From positions 1 through 49,026 of the forward strand of contig JAKAUP010000001.1 of NCBI GenBank assembly GCA_021817565.1: a stretch of 49,026 bases of DNA. Direction: 5' to 3'. Each line of letters begins with the position of its first letter. The first letter of the stretch is position 1. Shown one piece after another: positions 9,267-17,913 of this stretch. The notes below the pieces were generated by a model that worked only from the letters and a program-made list of their open reading frames with translations, had not been told where the DNA came from and made no database searches. Made by a program: the position numbers and the translations under genes. The DNA comes from Microcaldota archaeon (GTDB lineage Archaea; Micrarchaeota; Micrarchaeia; Micrarchaeales; Micrarchaeaceae).

Positions 9267-10283
9267 ATGGCAAAGAAACGAAAAAGAAATGAAGCAGACC
9301 ATAGAAGGGAAGAGAAGCAGCAGGCTGCGCCCAGCCCATCAAAGCAAGCCCGCCAGCTCATACCGGTTTGGCCGCTTTACATACTTCTTGTCGTACTGGC
9401 AGCGCTCTACATATTTGTAAGGTTCACTGGACCGCTGCTCCTTGTGATCCTTGTAATAATAATCCTATTTGAGATAATAAACATGCTGGGCAGCGGCGGC
9501 GGAAAGCGCGCTCTGGCCGAACTCGGATCAGTGGTGCTCGTTATTGCAGCCATATGGCTGGTGCTGGTGTTTGCGCTAGGCAACACATCACCCGTGGATG
9601 TTGTGCCTAGCTGCTCAATGCTTCCCGCATTGCACGTCGGCGACCTCATATTCGTGAGGAACGTGCCTCCAACGCAAATACGCGCACCGATAGTCCAGGT
9701 AAACGCATCGCGCGCCTCGCTCTTCATAAAGAACCTTACGTCCAACACATACGAGTGCGTCGCTTTCAATCCATCAAACCCGTCAACAGTATCGCAGTAC
9801 GTTCTTCCAGGATACTCTGTTGGGCTTTATACGTATAACAAGGAGACTGGGCGTGGGTACCTCAATCCATCGCAGCAAGGTCTTATAAGATTCAACTGCG
9901 GCTCAGAGCCGGTTGCGTACTCAAACGGGAGCATGGTGGAAGAGGCGACACTCACGTCAATTTCCATAAACAACCGCACGATATACCCAAACCTGAACAA
10001 TAGCATCATAGTATACCGCACTGTAAAGAACGACAGTTTCTACAATGACGGAGACACATACATAGTGCACAGGGCATATGCCATACTGGACGCGCAAGGC
10101 GAATATTATGTGCTTACAAAAGGGGACAACAATCCGGGGCTTGATGTGCAATACATGAACGCTCCGCCCAACGCATCCCAGATACAGGGGAAGGTGCTGT
10201 TCTCCATACCATATGTAGGGTATGTAAAACTTGCGCTGAGCGGAGTAAATCCTGGATCGGGATGCAACCAGCATTTCGTCTAG
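9267..10283 (+). CDS. Signal peptidase I-like protease (S26B type)
   Basis: This 338-residue membrane protein probably removes signal peptides from exported proteins. After a charged cytoplasmic N-terminus (1-30) there are three hydrophobic segments (about 32-105). Box B is SCSMLPALHVGDLIFV near residue 115 with the catalytic Ser. VHRAY (about 265) provides His in place of Lys, as in archaeal and eukaryotic SEC11-type enzymes, and TKGDNN (about 284) provides Asp. About 140 residues separate the Ser and His boxes, far more than in typical SEC11-like enzymes; this extra outer region has Cys and many N-x-S/T sites. It overlaps nothing and directly follows smc. Confidence 0.85.
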   Translation: MAKKRKRNEADHRREEKQQAAPSPSKQARQLIPVWPLYILLVVLAALYIFVRFTGPLLLVILVIIILFEIINMLGSGGGKRALAELGSVVLVIAAIWLVLVFALGNTSPVDVVPSCSMLPALHVGDLIFVRNVPPTQIRAPIVQVNASRASLFIKNLTSNTYECVAFNPSNPSTVSQYVLPGYSVGLYTYNKETGRGYLNPSQQGLIRFNCGSEPVAYSNGSMVEEATLTSISINNRTIYPNLNNSIIVYRTVKNDSFYNDGDTYIVHRAYAILDAQGEYYVLTKGDNNPGLDVQYMNAPPNASQIQGKVLFSIPYVGYVKLALSGVNPGSGCNQHFV

Positions 10284-10318
10284 TACCGTCTCGTTTATCT
10301 GTGCAACCCCGACTCGAA

Positions 10319-10330
10319 ATATATATAAAC
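10319..10330 (+). promoter_or_regulatory. TATA box of the eL30-uS12-uS7-EF-2 operon
   Basis: AATATATATAAAC is the only strong TATA element ahead of the ribosomal cluster. It predicts transcription start near 10350 and a leader of about 88 bases, long for this genome. The leader holds a small hairpin (ATGCG at 10389-10393 with a downstream CGCAT), which could matter for autoregulation, though this is speculative. Confidence 0.6.
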
Positions 10331-10437
10331 CCTTCTGAGAAATAAAGAATGTGTTTTATACTTTTATCTCCTTGTAAAAAGAGGGATAATGCGTGCTAAG
10401 CGCATGCATTTGCAAAAGCATGGAAAATGTGATCTGA

Positions 10438-10737
10438 ATGGCAAATATTGTGAACGACATAAGACTCGCAGTAGAGAGCGGAGAAACGGCAATCGGTCTT
10501 CGCAACGCATCGCGCGCTGTCGTATCAAGCAGGGCCAAGCTTATCATCATTTCATCAAAACTTGACCAGTCATCCGCAGAGGACATAAAGCATATCGCAT
10601 CCATATCTAAGGTCCCTGTCGTGGTATACGATGCCGATTCGATGGGATTGGGAACAGTGTGCGGAAAGCCGTACTCTGTTTCAGCATTGGCTGTGATAAA
10701 TCCCGGAAATTCAAGAATACTAGAGGAGAAATATTAA
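10438..10737 (+). CDS. rpl30e: 50S ribosomal protein eL30 (L30e)
   Basis: This 99-residue protein is ribosomal protein eL30, found in archaea and eukaryotes. The fold is shown by the DIRLAVESGETAIGLRNASR start, the IISSKLDQSS segment and PVVVYDADSMGLGTVCGKP. It opens the translation operon with uS12, uS7 and EF-2. In many archaea nusA lies between eL30 and uS12 and rpoA2 lies before eL30; neither is here. uS12 starts 9 bases after the stop. Confidence 0.93.
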   Translation: MANIVNDIRLAVESGETAIGLRNASRAVVSSRAKLIIISSKLDQSSAEDIKHIASISKVPVVVYDADSMGLGTVCGKPYSVSALAVINPGNSRILEEKY

Positions 10738-10746
10738 GTGATATTT

Positions 10747-11175
10747 ATGCCAAACGGTGAATTTGCTGCGCGCAAGCTTCTCAGGCAGAGGAAGCACCAG
10801 CGCCTGCTCAAGAAATCATTCAAGAGAGACTATTTCAAGCTCAAGCAGAAGTATGATCCTCTGGGCGTCGTTCCAAGGGCAAAGGGAATAGTGCTAAAGA
10901 CATTTGCTGTTGAACAGAAGCAACCGAGCTCAGGACAGATTAAGTGCGTCAGAGTCCAGCTCATAAAGAACTCAAAGGTGGTCGGAGCGTTTGTTCCGGG
11001 AAACCATGGCATAGAGCAGATTGCGGAGCACGACGAGGTAACAATAGAGGGGCTTGGCGGTTCCCAGAGGGGGCAGATGGGTCACATCCCAGGGATGCGG
11101 TACAAGGTCGTAGAGGTAAACGGGACCAACCTCAGGAAGATACTTGAGGGGAAGCGCGAGAAGCCTAAGAGATGA
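10747..11175 (+). CDS. rps12: 30S ribosomal protein uS12
   Basis: A 142-residue uS12, the decoding-centre protein of the small subunit. Recognisable blocks are GEFAARKLL, DPLGVVPRAKGIVLKT, KQPSSGQIKCVRVQLIKN and the PGNHGIEQIAEHDEV segment. The ATG at 10747 (MPNGEFAARK) matches archaeal family starts better than the GTG at 10738. Its stop codon overlaps the ATG of rps7 (ATGA), which indicates translational coupling. Confidence 0.95.
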   Translation: MPNGEFAARKLLRQRKHQRLLKKSFKRDYFKLKQKYDPLGVVPRAKGIVLKTFAVEQKQPSSGQIKCVRVQLIKNSKVVGAFVPGNHGIEQIAEHDEVTIEGLGGSQRGQMGHIPGMRYKVVEVNGTNLRKILEGKREKPKR

Positions 11176-11870
11176 TTAATATGCAGGAACGCACCACAAC
11201 CACAAAGAGGCGCAGGGCTCCGCCGCCGGTATCATCCAGGCCCGTAAAGAACTATTCGGAGTTCAACAACCAGCTCCTTTTCGGAAAGTATACTTATTCT
11301 GAGGTACAAGTGAGGGATCCAAGCCTCAAGAGCTACATAAACCTCAAGCCAGTAGTTTACCCAATGACATACAGAAACAACAGCAAGAAGATGTTCTCAA
11401 AGGCAGACATCAACATAATAGAGAGGCTTGTAAATTCACTCATGCGCGGAGGCACGGGGAAGAAGGTCGGCGGGCATGTTATAAGGACAGAAGGACGCCT
11501 CCAAGGCAAGAAGATGAAGACCATCCACATCGTAAGCGATGCATTCGAGATAGTCGCGAAAAGGACCAACTCGAACCCGATACAAGTGCTAGTTTTTGCG
11601 CTTGAGAACAGCGCTCCTATCGAGGATACGACTAGGGTTAGGCAGGGAGGTACGGTATCAACAATATCGGTTGACATGAGCGCAAGCAGAAGGCTTGACA
11701 TCGCACTTAAGAACATAGCTCTCGCATCCATAATCGGAGCCTTCAACAAGAAAAAGAGAATAGCAGAGGCGCTCGCAGACGAGATAATGATGGCTGGGCG
11801 GAACGACGTGAACAGCTATGCGATAAGGATAAAGAACGAGAAGGACAGAATGGCTAAGAGCGCAAGATAG
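11172..11870 (+). CDS. rps7: 30S ribosomal protein uS7
   Basis: uS7 of 232 residues (229 if the ATG at 11181 is used), the protein that nucleates assembly of the 30S head. RRGG-type archaeal features include LMRGGTGKKVGGHVIRT, NPIQVLVFALENSAP and the RQGGTVSTISVDMSASRRLD block. The first ATG overlaps the uS12 stop. The N-terminal 30 residues are basic and proline-rich, an extension seen in archaeal S7 proteins. EF-2 begins 11 bases downstream. Confidence 0.95.
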   Translation: MINMQERTTTTKRRRAPPPVSSRPVKNYSEFNNQLLFGKYTYSEVQVRDPSLKSYINLKPVVYPMTYRNNSKKMFSKADINIIERLVNSLMRGGTGKKVGGHVIRTEGRLQGKKMKTIHIVSDAFEIVAKRTNSNPIQVLVFALENSAPIEDTTRVRQGGTVSTISVDMSASRRLDIALKNIALASIIGAFNKKKRIAEALADEIMMAGRNDVNSYAIRIKNEKDRMAKSAR

Positions 11871-11881
11871 CGGCGGTGCTT

Positions 11882-14074
11882 ATGGTAAGAAAGGAGTACG
11901 TTGTTGGAGAGATAACAAAGATAATGAGCAAGAGCGCAAGCATCAGGAACGTCGCAATCATAGCGCATGTGCACCACGGAAAGACCGCACTGACCGACTC
12001 GCTCCTCTCGCGCGCAGGCCTCATATCCCCGTCCATTGCAGGCGACGTGCTATACACAAACTACGAAGCCATCGAAAAGGAGCGGAAGATGACTATAAAA
12101 TCCGCAAACATATCATTGGGGTTCGACTACAAAGAGGAGCCATACATAATAAACCTGATAGACACGCCAGGCCACGTAGACTTCGGAGGGCATGTCACCC
12201 GTTCCATGAGGGCGGTTGACGGAGTGGTGCTGGTAGTAGATCCTGTAGAGGGCATCATGCCTCAGACAGAGACAGTCCTGAGGCAGGCGATGAAGGAAAA
12301 GGCAAAGCCAGTGCTCTTTGTCAACAAAGTGGACCGCCTCCTCAATGAACTGAGGCTCACAAAGGAGCAGACATTCGAGCGCCTTTTCAAGCTGGTAAAT
12401 GAGGTCAACGAACTGATAGAGAAGTACGCTCCGGAAGAGTTCGTATCTAAATGGAAACTGAGCGTGGAAAACGGGAGTGTTGCATTTGGCTCTGCAGTCA
12501 AGCGTTGGGCGATATCAAAACCCATCACAGACAAATACAAGACTACATTCAAGGAGATATTCGAGCTTACCGAAAAGGGGGACGAAAAGACGCTCCAGCA
12601 GGTCGCGCCGATAGACGAGTGCGCGCTTATCATGATGATAGAGCACCTCCCTTCGCCCGACATAGCGCAAATGTACAGGATACCGCAGATATGGCACGGC
12701 GACCTTGAAAGCGAGGATGGGAAGGCGATGATGTCCTGCGACATAACCGCAAAGACGAACATGATTGTGTTTAACATAATGAACGACCCGCACAGCGGTG
12801 CTGTGCCTGTAGCAAGGGTATTTTCAGGCGTCGTAGAGAAGGGGAAGGAGGTAAGGATATCAGGAAGTCAGTTTACCACAAAAGTGCAGCAGATCGGGAT
12901 ATACATGGGTCCGGACAGGGTAAACGTGGAAAAGGTCCCGGCAGGAAACATAGTGGCGCTTGTAGGCATGAAGGAGGCGAACGTCGGAGACACAATCAGC
13001 GAGAACATGATAGAGCCTTTTGACAGGATAACGCACCACTCAAAACCAGTAGTTACAAAGGCGATAGAGGCAAAGGACAGCAGGGATACGGCAAAGCTGA
13101 TAAACGCGTTCCGCGATCTAACAAAGAGCGATCCGACAGTTGTTGCAGAGATAAACCAGGAAACTGGCGAGCATCTTGTCAGCGGAATGGGCGAACTTCA
13201 GCTTGAAACTATAGAGACGAAGATTAAGGACGACTTCAAGGTGCCGATAATAACAAGCCCTCCAATCATCATATACCGCGAAACAATAAACTCGAAAGTT
13301 GGGCCTATCGAGGGTAAGACGCCAAACAGGCACACCAAGTTCTACATAACGGTAGAGCCGATATCCCAGGAGATACAGGATGCGATAGACGATGGGGAGA
13401 TAAAGGAGGGAAAGCCGAAAGGAATAGGCTTTGTTGAGAACATGGTAAAGTACGGACTGGACAGGCAGATTGCAAAAAACACGGTTTTCATATCAAACAA
13501 GTCGCTGCTTGTGGACATGACACACGGAGTCCAGTACATGAACGAGGTAATGGAGCTGCTGATAAACGGGTTTGAATCAGCGGTAAGGGACGGTCCGCTT
13601 GCAAGGGAAAAGGTCGCCGGCCTGCTTGTGTCGATAGTTGACGCGACCATACACGAGGATCCTGTGCATAGAGGACCGGCGCAGATAATACCGGCAATCA
13701 GGAACGCGATATATGCGGGCATGCTAACAGCCGGCGTAACCCTCCAGGAACCGAAGCAGATATTCACGATACATATATCGCAGGACTACATGTCCTCCAT
13801 GATCACCTTCCTCCAAAGCAAGAGGGGGCAGGTGCAGGAGGTGCTGCAGGACCGCGAAGAGATAACAATAAAGGCGAAGCTGCCTGTGGCGGAGACGCTC
13901 AAGGGATTTTCCAACGACATAAGGAGCCTTACGCAGGGAAGGGCGATTTGGTACCAGGAATATGCGGGATACGAGAAGATGCCGCCAGAACTCCAGAACA
14001 AGGTAGTCAGGGAGATAAGGGAAAGGAAGGGTGTACCGCCGGAGCCGCCGAAGGCGAGCGATTTCCTGCTCTGA
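11882..14074 (+). CDS. fusA: Translation elongation factor EF-2
   Basis: A 730-residue EF-2, the GTPase that drives ribosomal translocation. G3 DTPGHVDF and G4 NKVDR are canonical. G1 reads AHVHHGKTAL (residues 28-37), with His31 where EF-2 normally has Asp (VDHGKTTL), and G2 reads ERKMTIK, where ERGITIK is usual; Thr71 is kept. The diphthamide His is present as VHRGPAQIIP (His596), and the ligase Dph6 is encoded at 21958-22617. The ATG at 11882 fits archaeal starts; a GTG at 11876 is two codons earlier. It closes the ribosomal operon. Confidence 0.95.
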   Translation: MVRKEYVVGEITKIMSKSASIRNVAIIAHVHHGKTALTDSLLSRAGLISPSIAGDVLYTNYEAIEKERKMTIKSANISLGFDYKEEPYIINLIDTPGHVDFGGHVTRSMRAVDGVVLVVDPVEGIMPQTETVLRQAMKEKAKPVLFVNKVDRLLNELRLTKEQTFERLFKLVNEVNELIEKYAPEEFVSKWKLSVENGSVAFGSAVKRWAISKPITDKYKTTFKEIFELTEKGDEKTLQQVAPIDECALIMMIEHLPSPDIAQMYRIPQIWHGDLESEDGKAMMSCDITAKTNMIVFNIMNDPHSGAVPVARVFSGVVEKGKEVRISGSQFTTKVQQIGIYMGPDRVNVEKVPAGNIVALVGMKEANVGDTISENMIEPFDRITHHSKPVVTKAIEAKDSRDTAKLINAFRDLTKSDPTVVAEINQETGEHLVSGMGELQLETIETKIKDDFKVPIITSPPIIIYRETINSKVGPIEGKTPNRHTKFYITVEPISQEIQDAIDDGEIKEGKPKGIGFVENMVKYGLDRQIAKNTVFISNKSLLVDMTHGVQYMNEVMELLINGFESAVRDGPLAREKVAGLLVSIVDATIHEDPVHRGPAQIIPAIRNAIYAGMLTAGVTLQEPKQIFTIHISQDYMSSMITFLQSKRGQVQEVLQDREEITIKAKLPVAETLKGFSNDIRSLTQGRAIWYQEYAGYEKMPPELQNKVVREIRERKGVPPEPPKASDFLL

Positions 14075-14123
14075 ACCAGACCTGAACGCAACTCTTATTA
14101 ATCATCAACTCCAAAACATACAT

Positions 14124-14681
14124 ATGACAGCATTGAGCGCAACTAAAAATAGAAAATTGTACATATTCGACGTAGACGGGACGCTGGTCAATAGTTATCC
14201 AAGCCTATCTCATGCGTGGGAGCTCATTTTTAATAAGAAGATAAACGATAAGGATTTGGACTTGTTGGACTCCTCGATTAAAAGAAAACTGTACCACCTT
14301 GCATACGTGGAGCTTGAGGGAGAGATAAGACCGAATCCGATTGTGATAGATATGCTCAGAAGCGCAAAAGAGGAAGGGGGGACGGTGGCTGTTGTCACAG
14401 GCAGGCACACGGATGATAGGCTCAACGTAACTAAACAAACGCTGAAAAGGCTCGAGGTTGATTACGACATGATATTTACAAACTCCACGACTGCTGGCGC
14501 GTCAGACTTCAAGGCTGCATGTGCGCGCACACTCGCCTCAAAGCTCGGGGCGGAGAGTGTGGATGCGTACGACGATGTGGAAAAGGCGTTGCATAAAATG
14601 GCTGATGCACTCAGCGGCTTAACAACATTCAAGTCGCACTTGGTGAAGGATGGGATTCCAACTGACATGCTCAGAATCTAG
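14124..14681 (+). CDS. HAD family hydrolase
   Basis: A 185-residue haloacid-dehalogenase-superfamily protein, probably a small-molecule phosphatase. Motif I is FDVDGTLV (Asp16, Asp18), motif II is VVTGRHTDD, motif III Lys is in SDFKAAC, and motif IV is AYDDVEKA. A short helical cap lies between motifs I and II. The ATG at 14124 is preferred: CTTATTAAT at 14092-14100 is a TATA-like box that would make it leaderless, while the longer frame to 14031 overlaps EF-2. Substrate unknown. Confidence 0.8.
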   Translation: MTALSATKNRKLYIFDVDGTLVNSYPSLSHAWELIFNKKINDKDLDLLDSSIKRKLYHLAYVELEGEIRPNPIVIDMLRSAKEEGGTVAVVTGRHTDDRLNVTKQTLKRLEVDYDMIFTNSTTAGASDFKAACARTLASKLGAESVDAYDDVEKALHKMADALSGLTTFKSHLVKDGIPTDMLRI

Positions 14682-14809
14682 CGCCTCTTCCTCATCGGTT
14701 CAACCATGCCTATCATCGAGTCTATCACGAAGCTCCTTATCTCGCGCTCAGATGCGGATAGCGCCCTCACCATTACATAATACGTAAATATGTAAGATAG
14801 TTTCTCCAT
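14678..14809 (-). CDS. Candidate small protein of 43 residues
   Basis: A minus-strand frame of 43 codons whose stop overlaps that of the HAD gene by 4 bases. The product starts MEKLSYIFTYYVMVRALS and continues with SEREIRSFVIDSMIGM and a basic end. The composition looks like a real small helical protein, with a hydrophobic start, an amphipathic helix and a basic end. A TATTT-type element near 14822-14828 is only weakly placed as a promoter. No family is recognised, and conservation elsewhere would be needed to confirm it. Confidence 0.4.
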   Translation of the reverse strand: MEKLSYIFTYYVMVRALSASEREIRSFVIDSMIGMVEPMRKRR

Positions 14810-14913
14810 AAAGGAATCCCAAATAAAAGCGATAAATTACTTTCGGCGTAAAGCGCCAAAACATCCATTTTTTAATCTGATCGCCAAATCCTATTAGGCA
14901 ACCAGGTATTGAC

Positions 14914-16209
14914 GTGTTTGGACTGGAAAAGGACAAGGCTAACAGGTGGATGTATTCCGTGCTTCCTTATCAGATAGCCTATGGTCCGATATCCACGCTG
15001 ATCATCCTATACATACTCGACCTTCACGGAACGGTAATCGACGCGTCGTATGCTATAACGCTCGGCTACGCGGTCTCAGTACCGGCATCGATACTCTGGG
15101 GGTACACGATTGACAGGATCAACAAGCGGCGCAGTTTTATACTTCTATCATATGCAGGTCTGCTTCTCTCGCTTGTATTGCTCTTCTATTTCAGGTCAGT
15201 CATCGCAGCCATACTCATATACGGACTCATGTCATTCATGGTAGCGGCAAACGCAACGCCGATAAACCTCCTTGTCATGGAGAGCAACGATGAAAGCGCG
15301 TGGGAAAAGAGCTTCTCAAAGCTGCAGATGTTATCAAGCCTGGGTGGAACACTCGGCCTGCTTTTCGCGTTCTTTGTGACCGGTTTGCTCCCGATAACTT
15401 ACCTAATACTCCTACTTGTGCCTTTCTGCGTTGCAGCAATGCTTCTGACAGCGTTCATAAACGAGGCGAGAGTGGAAAAAGTCAGAAGATCAATTGTTTC
15501 ATCTTCAATAGCATTCGCGAGCAGGATGATATCAAAGCCCCTCTTCTTTCTCAGGCTTCCTCCCTTCAGCATGGCCAAAAACTTTGTCAAAAGCCTAAAG
15601 TTTGGGAATATGAAGCGGAACTACATGAACACGCTCTACCTTGCGATACTGATATTCTACATTGGCGGATCAATATTCAATACCGCATACCCTGCCGGCT
15701 TGAAAGAGGCAGGGCTTACAACCTACTCCATATTCGGGATAATATTTGCTGGTTATGTCATGCAGACCATATTCTTCCAGCTCACCCCAAGGGTTGCGCC
15801 GAAAAAGAACCGGGTTGACCTTGCGACAGAATCGCTCGTAATACGAAGCATAGGATACTTCCTAATAAGCATGATATTCGTGTTGTTCAGACAGCACATG
15901 GGCGTGATTGCCAACATAATATTCTACTCTATAGCAGCAGGCATATCCTACTCGATATTCTACACCATACTGAATGTGCTGCTATTTGAGGCGATAGGGA
16001 AGGAGAAACGGGGGAGGAAACTCGGTTTGTACAGCAGTTTGGTAGGCATCGGGGCTATATCCGGGTCGCTGCTTGCCGGTTACCTGTCTTTCTACATAAG
16101 CTACTGGTTTGCCTTCTTGGTTGCTGGCATTCTTACCTTGTATGCCGCGCACATCCTCCAGGGATTGAACAGCATAGGGAACAAGGCGCAGACGCAGTCG
16201 CAAACCTAA
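14914..16209 (+). CDS. Major facilitator superfamily-like transporter
   Basis: A 431-residue membrane protein with about 12 hydrophobic segments and a basic central cytoplasmic loop (about 190-240), the plan of an MFS permease. The loop after the second helix reads WGYTIDRINKRRS, matching the MFS motif A pattern of G-x-x-x-D-R-x-x-R-R. The substrate cannot be told. The GTG at 14914 is the most upstream sensible start, with TTTTTTAAT at 14869-14877 as a possible TATA box. The winged-helix membrane gene follows after 28 bases. Confidence 0.8.
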   Translation: MFGLEKDKANRWMYSVLPYQIAYGPISTLIILYILDLHGTVIDASYAITLGYAVSVPASILWGYTIDRINKRRSFILLSYAGLLLSLVLLFYFRSVIAAILIYGLMSFMVAANATPINLLVMESNDESAWEKSFSKLQMLSSLGGTLGLLFAFFVTGLLPITYLILLLVPFCVAAMLLTAFINEARVEKVRRSIVSSSIAFASRMISKPLFFLRLPPFSMAKNFVKSLKFGNMKRNYMNTLYLAILIFYIGGSIFNTAYPAGLKEAGLTTYSIFGIIFAGYVMQTIFFQLTPRVAPKKNRVDLATESLVIRSIGYFLISMIFVLFRQHMGVIANIIFYSIAAGISYSIFYTILNVLLFEAIGKEKRGRKLGLYSSLVGIGAISGSLLAGYLSFYISYWFAFLVAGILTLYAAHILQGLNSIGNKAQTQSQT

Positions 16210-16237
16210 CAGTTTCTCTACCTTATAAATAGTTTTT

Positions 16238-16969
16238 GTGCATACAGATACTGATTTTACGGGCAAGGCATTCGAGACAAAACGTGATATATTAAACATG
16301 CTAAAAGAGAGGAAGATGACGGTATCGGAGATAAGCAACGAGACTGGCCTTTCAAAGGCGACAATAAGCCAACACATGAAGGAACTTGTTGAAGATGGGA
16401 AGATAACACCTGAAGAGAACAGCCACTTCAAGAGGACAAAATATTTCAGGATAAGAAAGGATGAAGGGAGCATACTGGCTGGCGCTTCAAAATACATAAT
16501 TGTAGCCGTAATAATAGTGGCGCTCGCCTCAGTAGGCGCAATATCGCTGCGTTTGAACACAACACCCATACCACCAACCCCGACAACCGGGAACGCATCG
16601 ACAACGGTTTCAGTACAGCCTTCCTCAGGTATCACCCAGGATTGCATAATGCTGCCCATATATAGTACAGCAAACTACTCCTCGCTAAACAGGGTGGTGG
16701 GTATGATAGCGCAAGGCAGTTACTGTTACCTGGGATATGTCAACCTTACCTCAAATACAATATCAATCGGAAGTGGGGTAAGTTACTCGTCCAGCAACGG
16801 AACCATCCAAGTTCAAAGCCTATCGTACGTTTATGTGCTAAACGCCACTGACCGTGCAAACCTTGTAAACAGGTACGCGCAAGGAAACTGCCTGGCGGGC
16901 AACGCACTCAGGTTCTTCGGGATAAACGAGACAATAAAGGTACAATGCAAGGCGATGATATACAACTAA
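16238..16969 (+). CDS. Membrane-anchored winged-helix protein with outer domain
   Basis: A 243-residue protein. Residues about 10-75 form an ArsR/MarR-like winged helix (VSEISNETGLSKATISQHMK, then EDGKITPEE and a KYFRI wing). A single membrane segment follows (about 83-105), then a Thr/Pro-rich linker and an outer domain of about 130 residues with four Cys and several N-x-S/T sites. This layout suggests a one-component sensor: outside signal, DNA-binding inside. The start is uncertain: GTG 16238 lies only 7 bases past a TATAAAT box at 16223-16231, so either that box is unused or translation starts later, for example at ATG 16298. Confidence 0.7.
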   Translation: MHTDTDFTGKAFETKRDILNMLKERKMTVSEISNETGLSKATISQHMKELVEDGKITPEENSHFKRTKYFRIRKDEGSILAGASKYIIVAVIIVALASVGAISLRLNTTPIPPTPTTGNASTTVSVQPSSGITQDCIMLPIYSTANYSSLNRVVGMIAQGSYCYLGYVNLTSNTISIGSGVSYSSSNGTIQVQSLSYVYVLNATDRANLVNRYAQGNCLAGNALRFFGINETIKVQCKAMIYN

Positions 16970-16985
16970 TTAGGCATCACCGATC

Positions 16986-17840
16986 CTACTTTATGCCAGC
17001 AGTGCCATTAACTATTTCTGAGATAATCTTGATGCTATCCCTTATTTTTTCGTTGTCGATTGAATACCAAGGCCCAGGGTACATGAACCCATAAAGCTCG
17101 CGTCTTGATATAAGCTTAGGAAAGAGGTCATACTCTATAGATAGATCATTAACCCTAAAATAATCAAAGACCTTTGGACTGAATACATAGCAGCCCGTGC
17201 TGGCAAGGCCTATGCCGTGCTTCCCCAACTTCCCAAACTCGAGGATTCTGATTCCTTCCATCCTTGTCGCGCTGGTCCTTTTTACAGAGGTTTCAGAGAC
17301 AATGAGGGATATTGTGGCAGTGGCGCCTGTCTGAATATGCTGCTCGTACATGCTTTCCATGTCCATCCTGAAGAACTGATCCGCATTTAAGACAAAAAAT
17401 GGTTCTGTGGGAACCATACCAGAGAAGGCATTATGCACAGCCCCGAAAGTTCCAAGCGGTCTTTTCTCATAGGCGTAGTCGATCTTCACCCCGAACGCGG
17501 CTCCGTCTTTGAAATACTCCTCCACAATCCTGTCATCACCTTTATCCTGCAGCGCAACTATAATGTTCCTTACTGCATTCCTCTTAAGTTCAAGTATGGT
17601 GTGCTGCATCATGGGAACACCGTTTATGGGTATCATGCATTTCGGCAAGCGTTTGCCGTTTAGACTGACATCTGGTCCGCCGGCCAAGAGCACCGCGCTC
17701 TTCGACTGGTTTATCATCATCGATGCTTCGATGATCCTCTCTATCGCGTGAGACCTGTTCCTTATCGAAACTCCATCTATTGTCCTGTCCACGCTCTCCA
17801 GGATCCTAGAGTCCAGCGTGAGGGATATGCGCTTCTTCAT
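16986..17840 (-). CDS. Nucleotidyltransferase fused to an N-terminal ribbon-helix-helix domain
   Basis: A 284-residue protein. Residues 1-43 match a ribbon-helix-helix (CopG-like) DNA-binding domain: RISLTLDSRILESVD, then NRSHAIERII. From residue 48 it is a sugar-phosphate nucleotidyltransferase with LLAGG, LPKCMIPINGVPM and the metal-binding NADQF motif. The usual GxGxRL part of the first loop is altered (PDVSLNGKRL). Such enzymes activate sugars as NDP-sugars. The fusion suggests either DNA-linked self-regulation or RHH used only for dimerisation. It is divergent from another nucleotidyltransferase, and the 64-72 base gap holds both promoters. Confidence 0.82.
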   Translation of the reverse strand: MKKRISLTLDSRILESVDRTIDGVSIRNRSHAIERIIEASMMINQSKSAVLLAGGPDVSLNGKRLPKCMIPINGVPMMQHTILELKRNAVRNIIVALQDKGDDRIVEEYFKDGAAFGVKIDYAYEKRPLGTFGAVHNAFSGMVPTEPFFVLNADQFFRMDMESMYEQHIQTGATATISLIVSETSVKRTSATRMEGIRILEFGKLGKHGIGLASTGCYVFSPKVFDYFRVNDLSIEYDLFPKLISRRELYGFMYPGPWYSIDNEKIRDSIKIISEIVNGTAGIK

Positions 17841-17873
17841 AAAATCGTATTACTTTATCATATTATTAAATAA

Positions 17874-17889
17874 GGTTTATAAACATATT
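17874..17889. promoter_or_regulatory. TATA box between two nucleotidyltransferase genes
   Basis: GGTTTATAAACATATTTAAA holds two overlapping TATA-like boxes. The first predicts plus-strand transcription start near 17902, a few bases before the ATG at 17914. AT-rich sequence at 17850-17870 can serve the minus-strand gene. If the RHH protein binds DNA, this gap is the obvious place to test. Confidence 0.5.
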
Positions 17890-17913
17890 TAAAGAATCAC
17901 TTATGTGTTTTAT

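Noticed and set aside
10389-10565. 58-codon frame starting in the eL30 leader with GAGGG before its ATG
   Set aside because: Most of it overlaps eL30 in another frame and the sequence is basic and low-complexity, as expected of a shadow frame.
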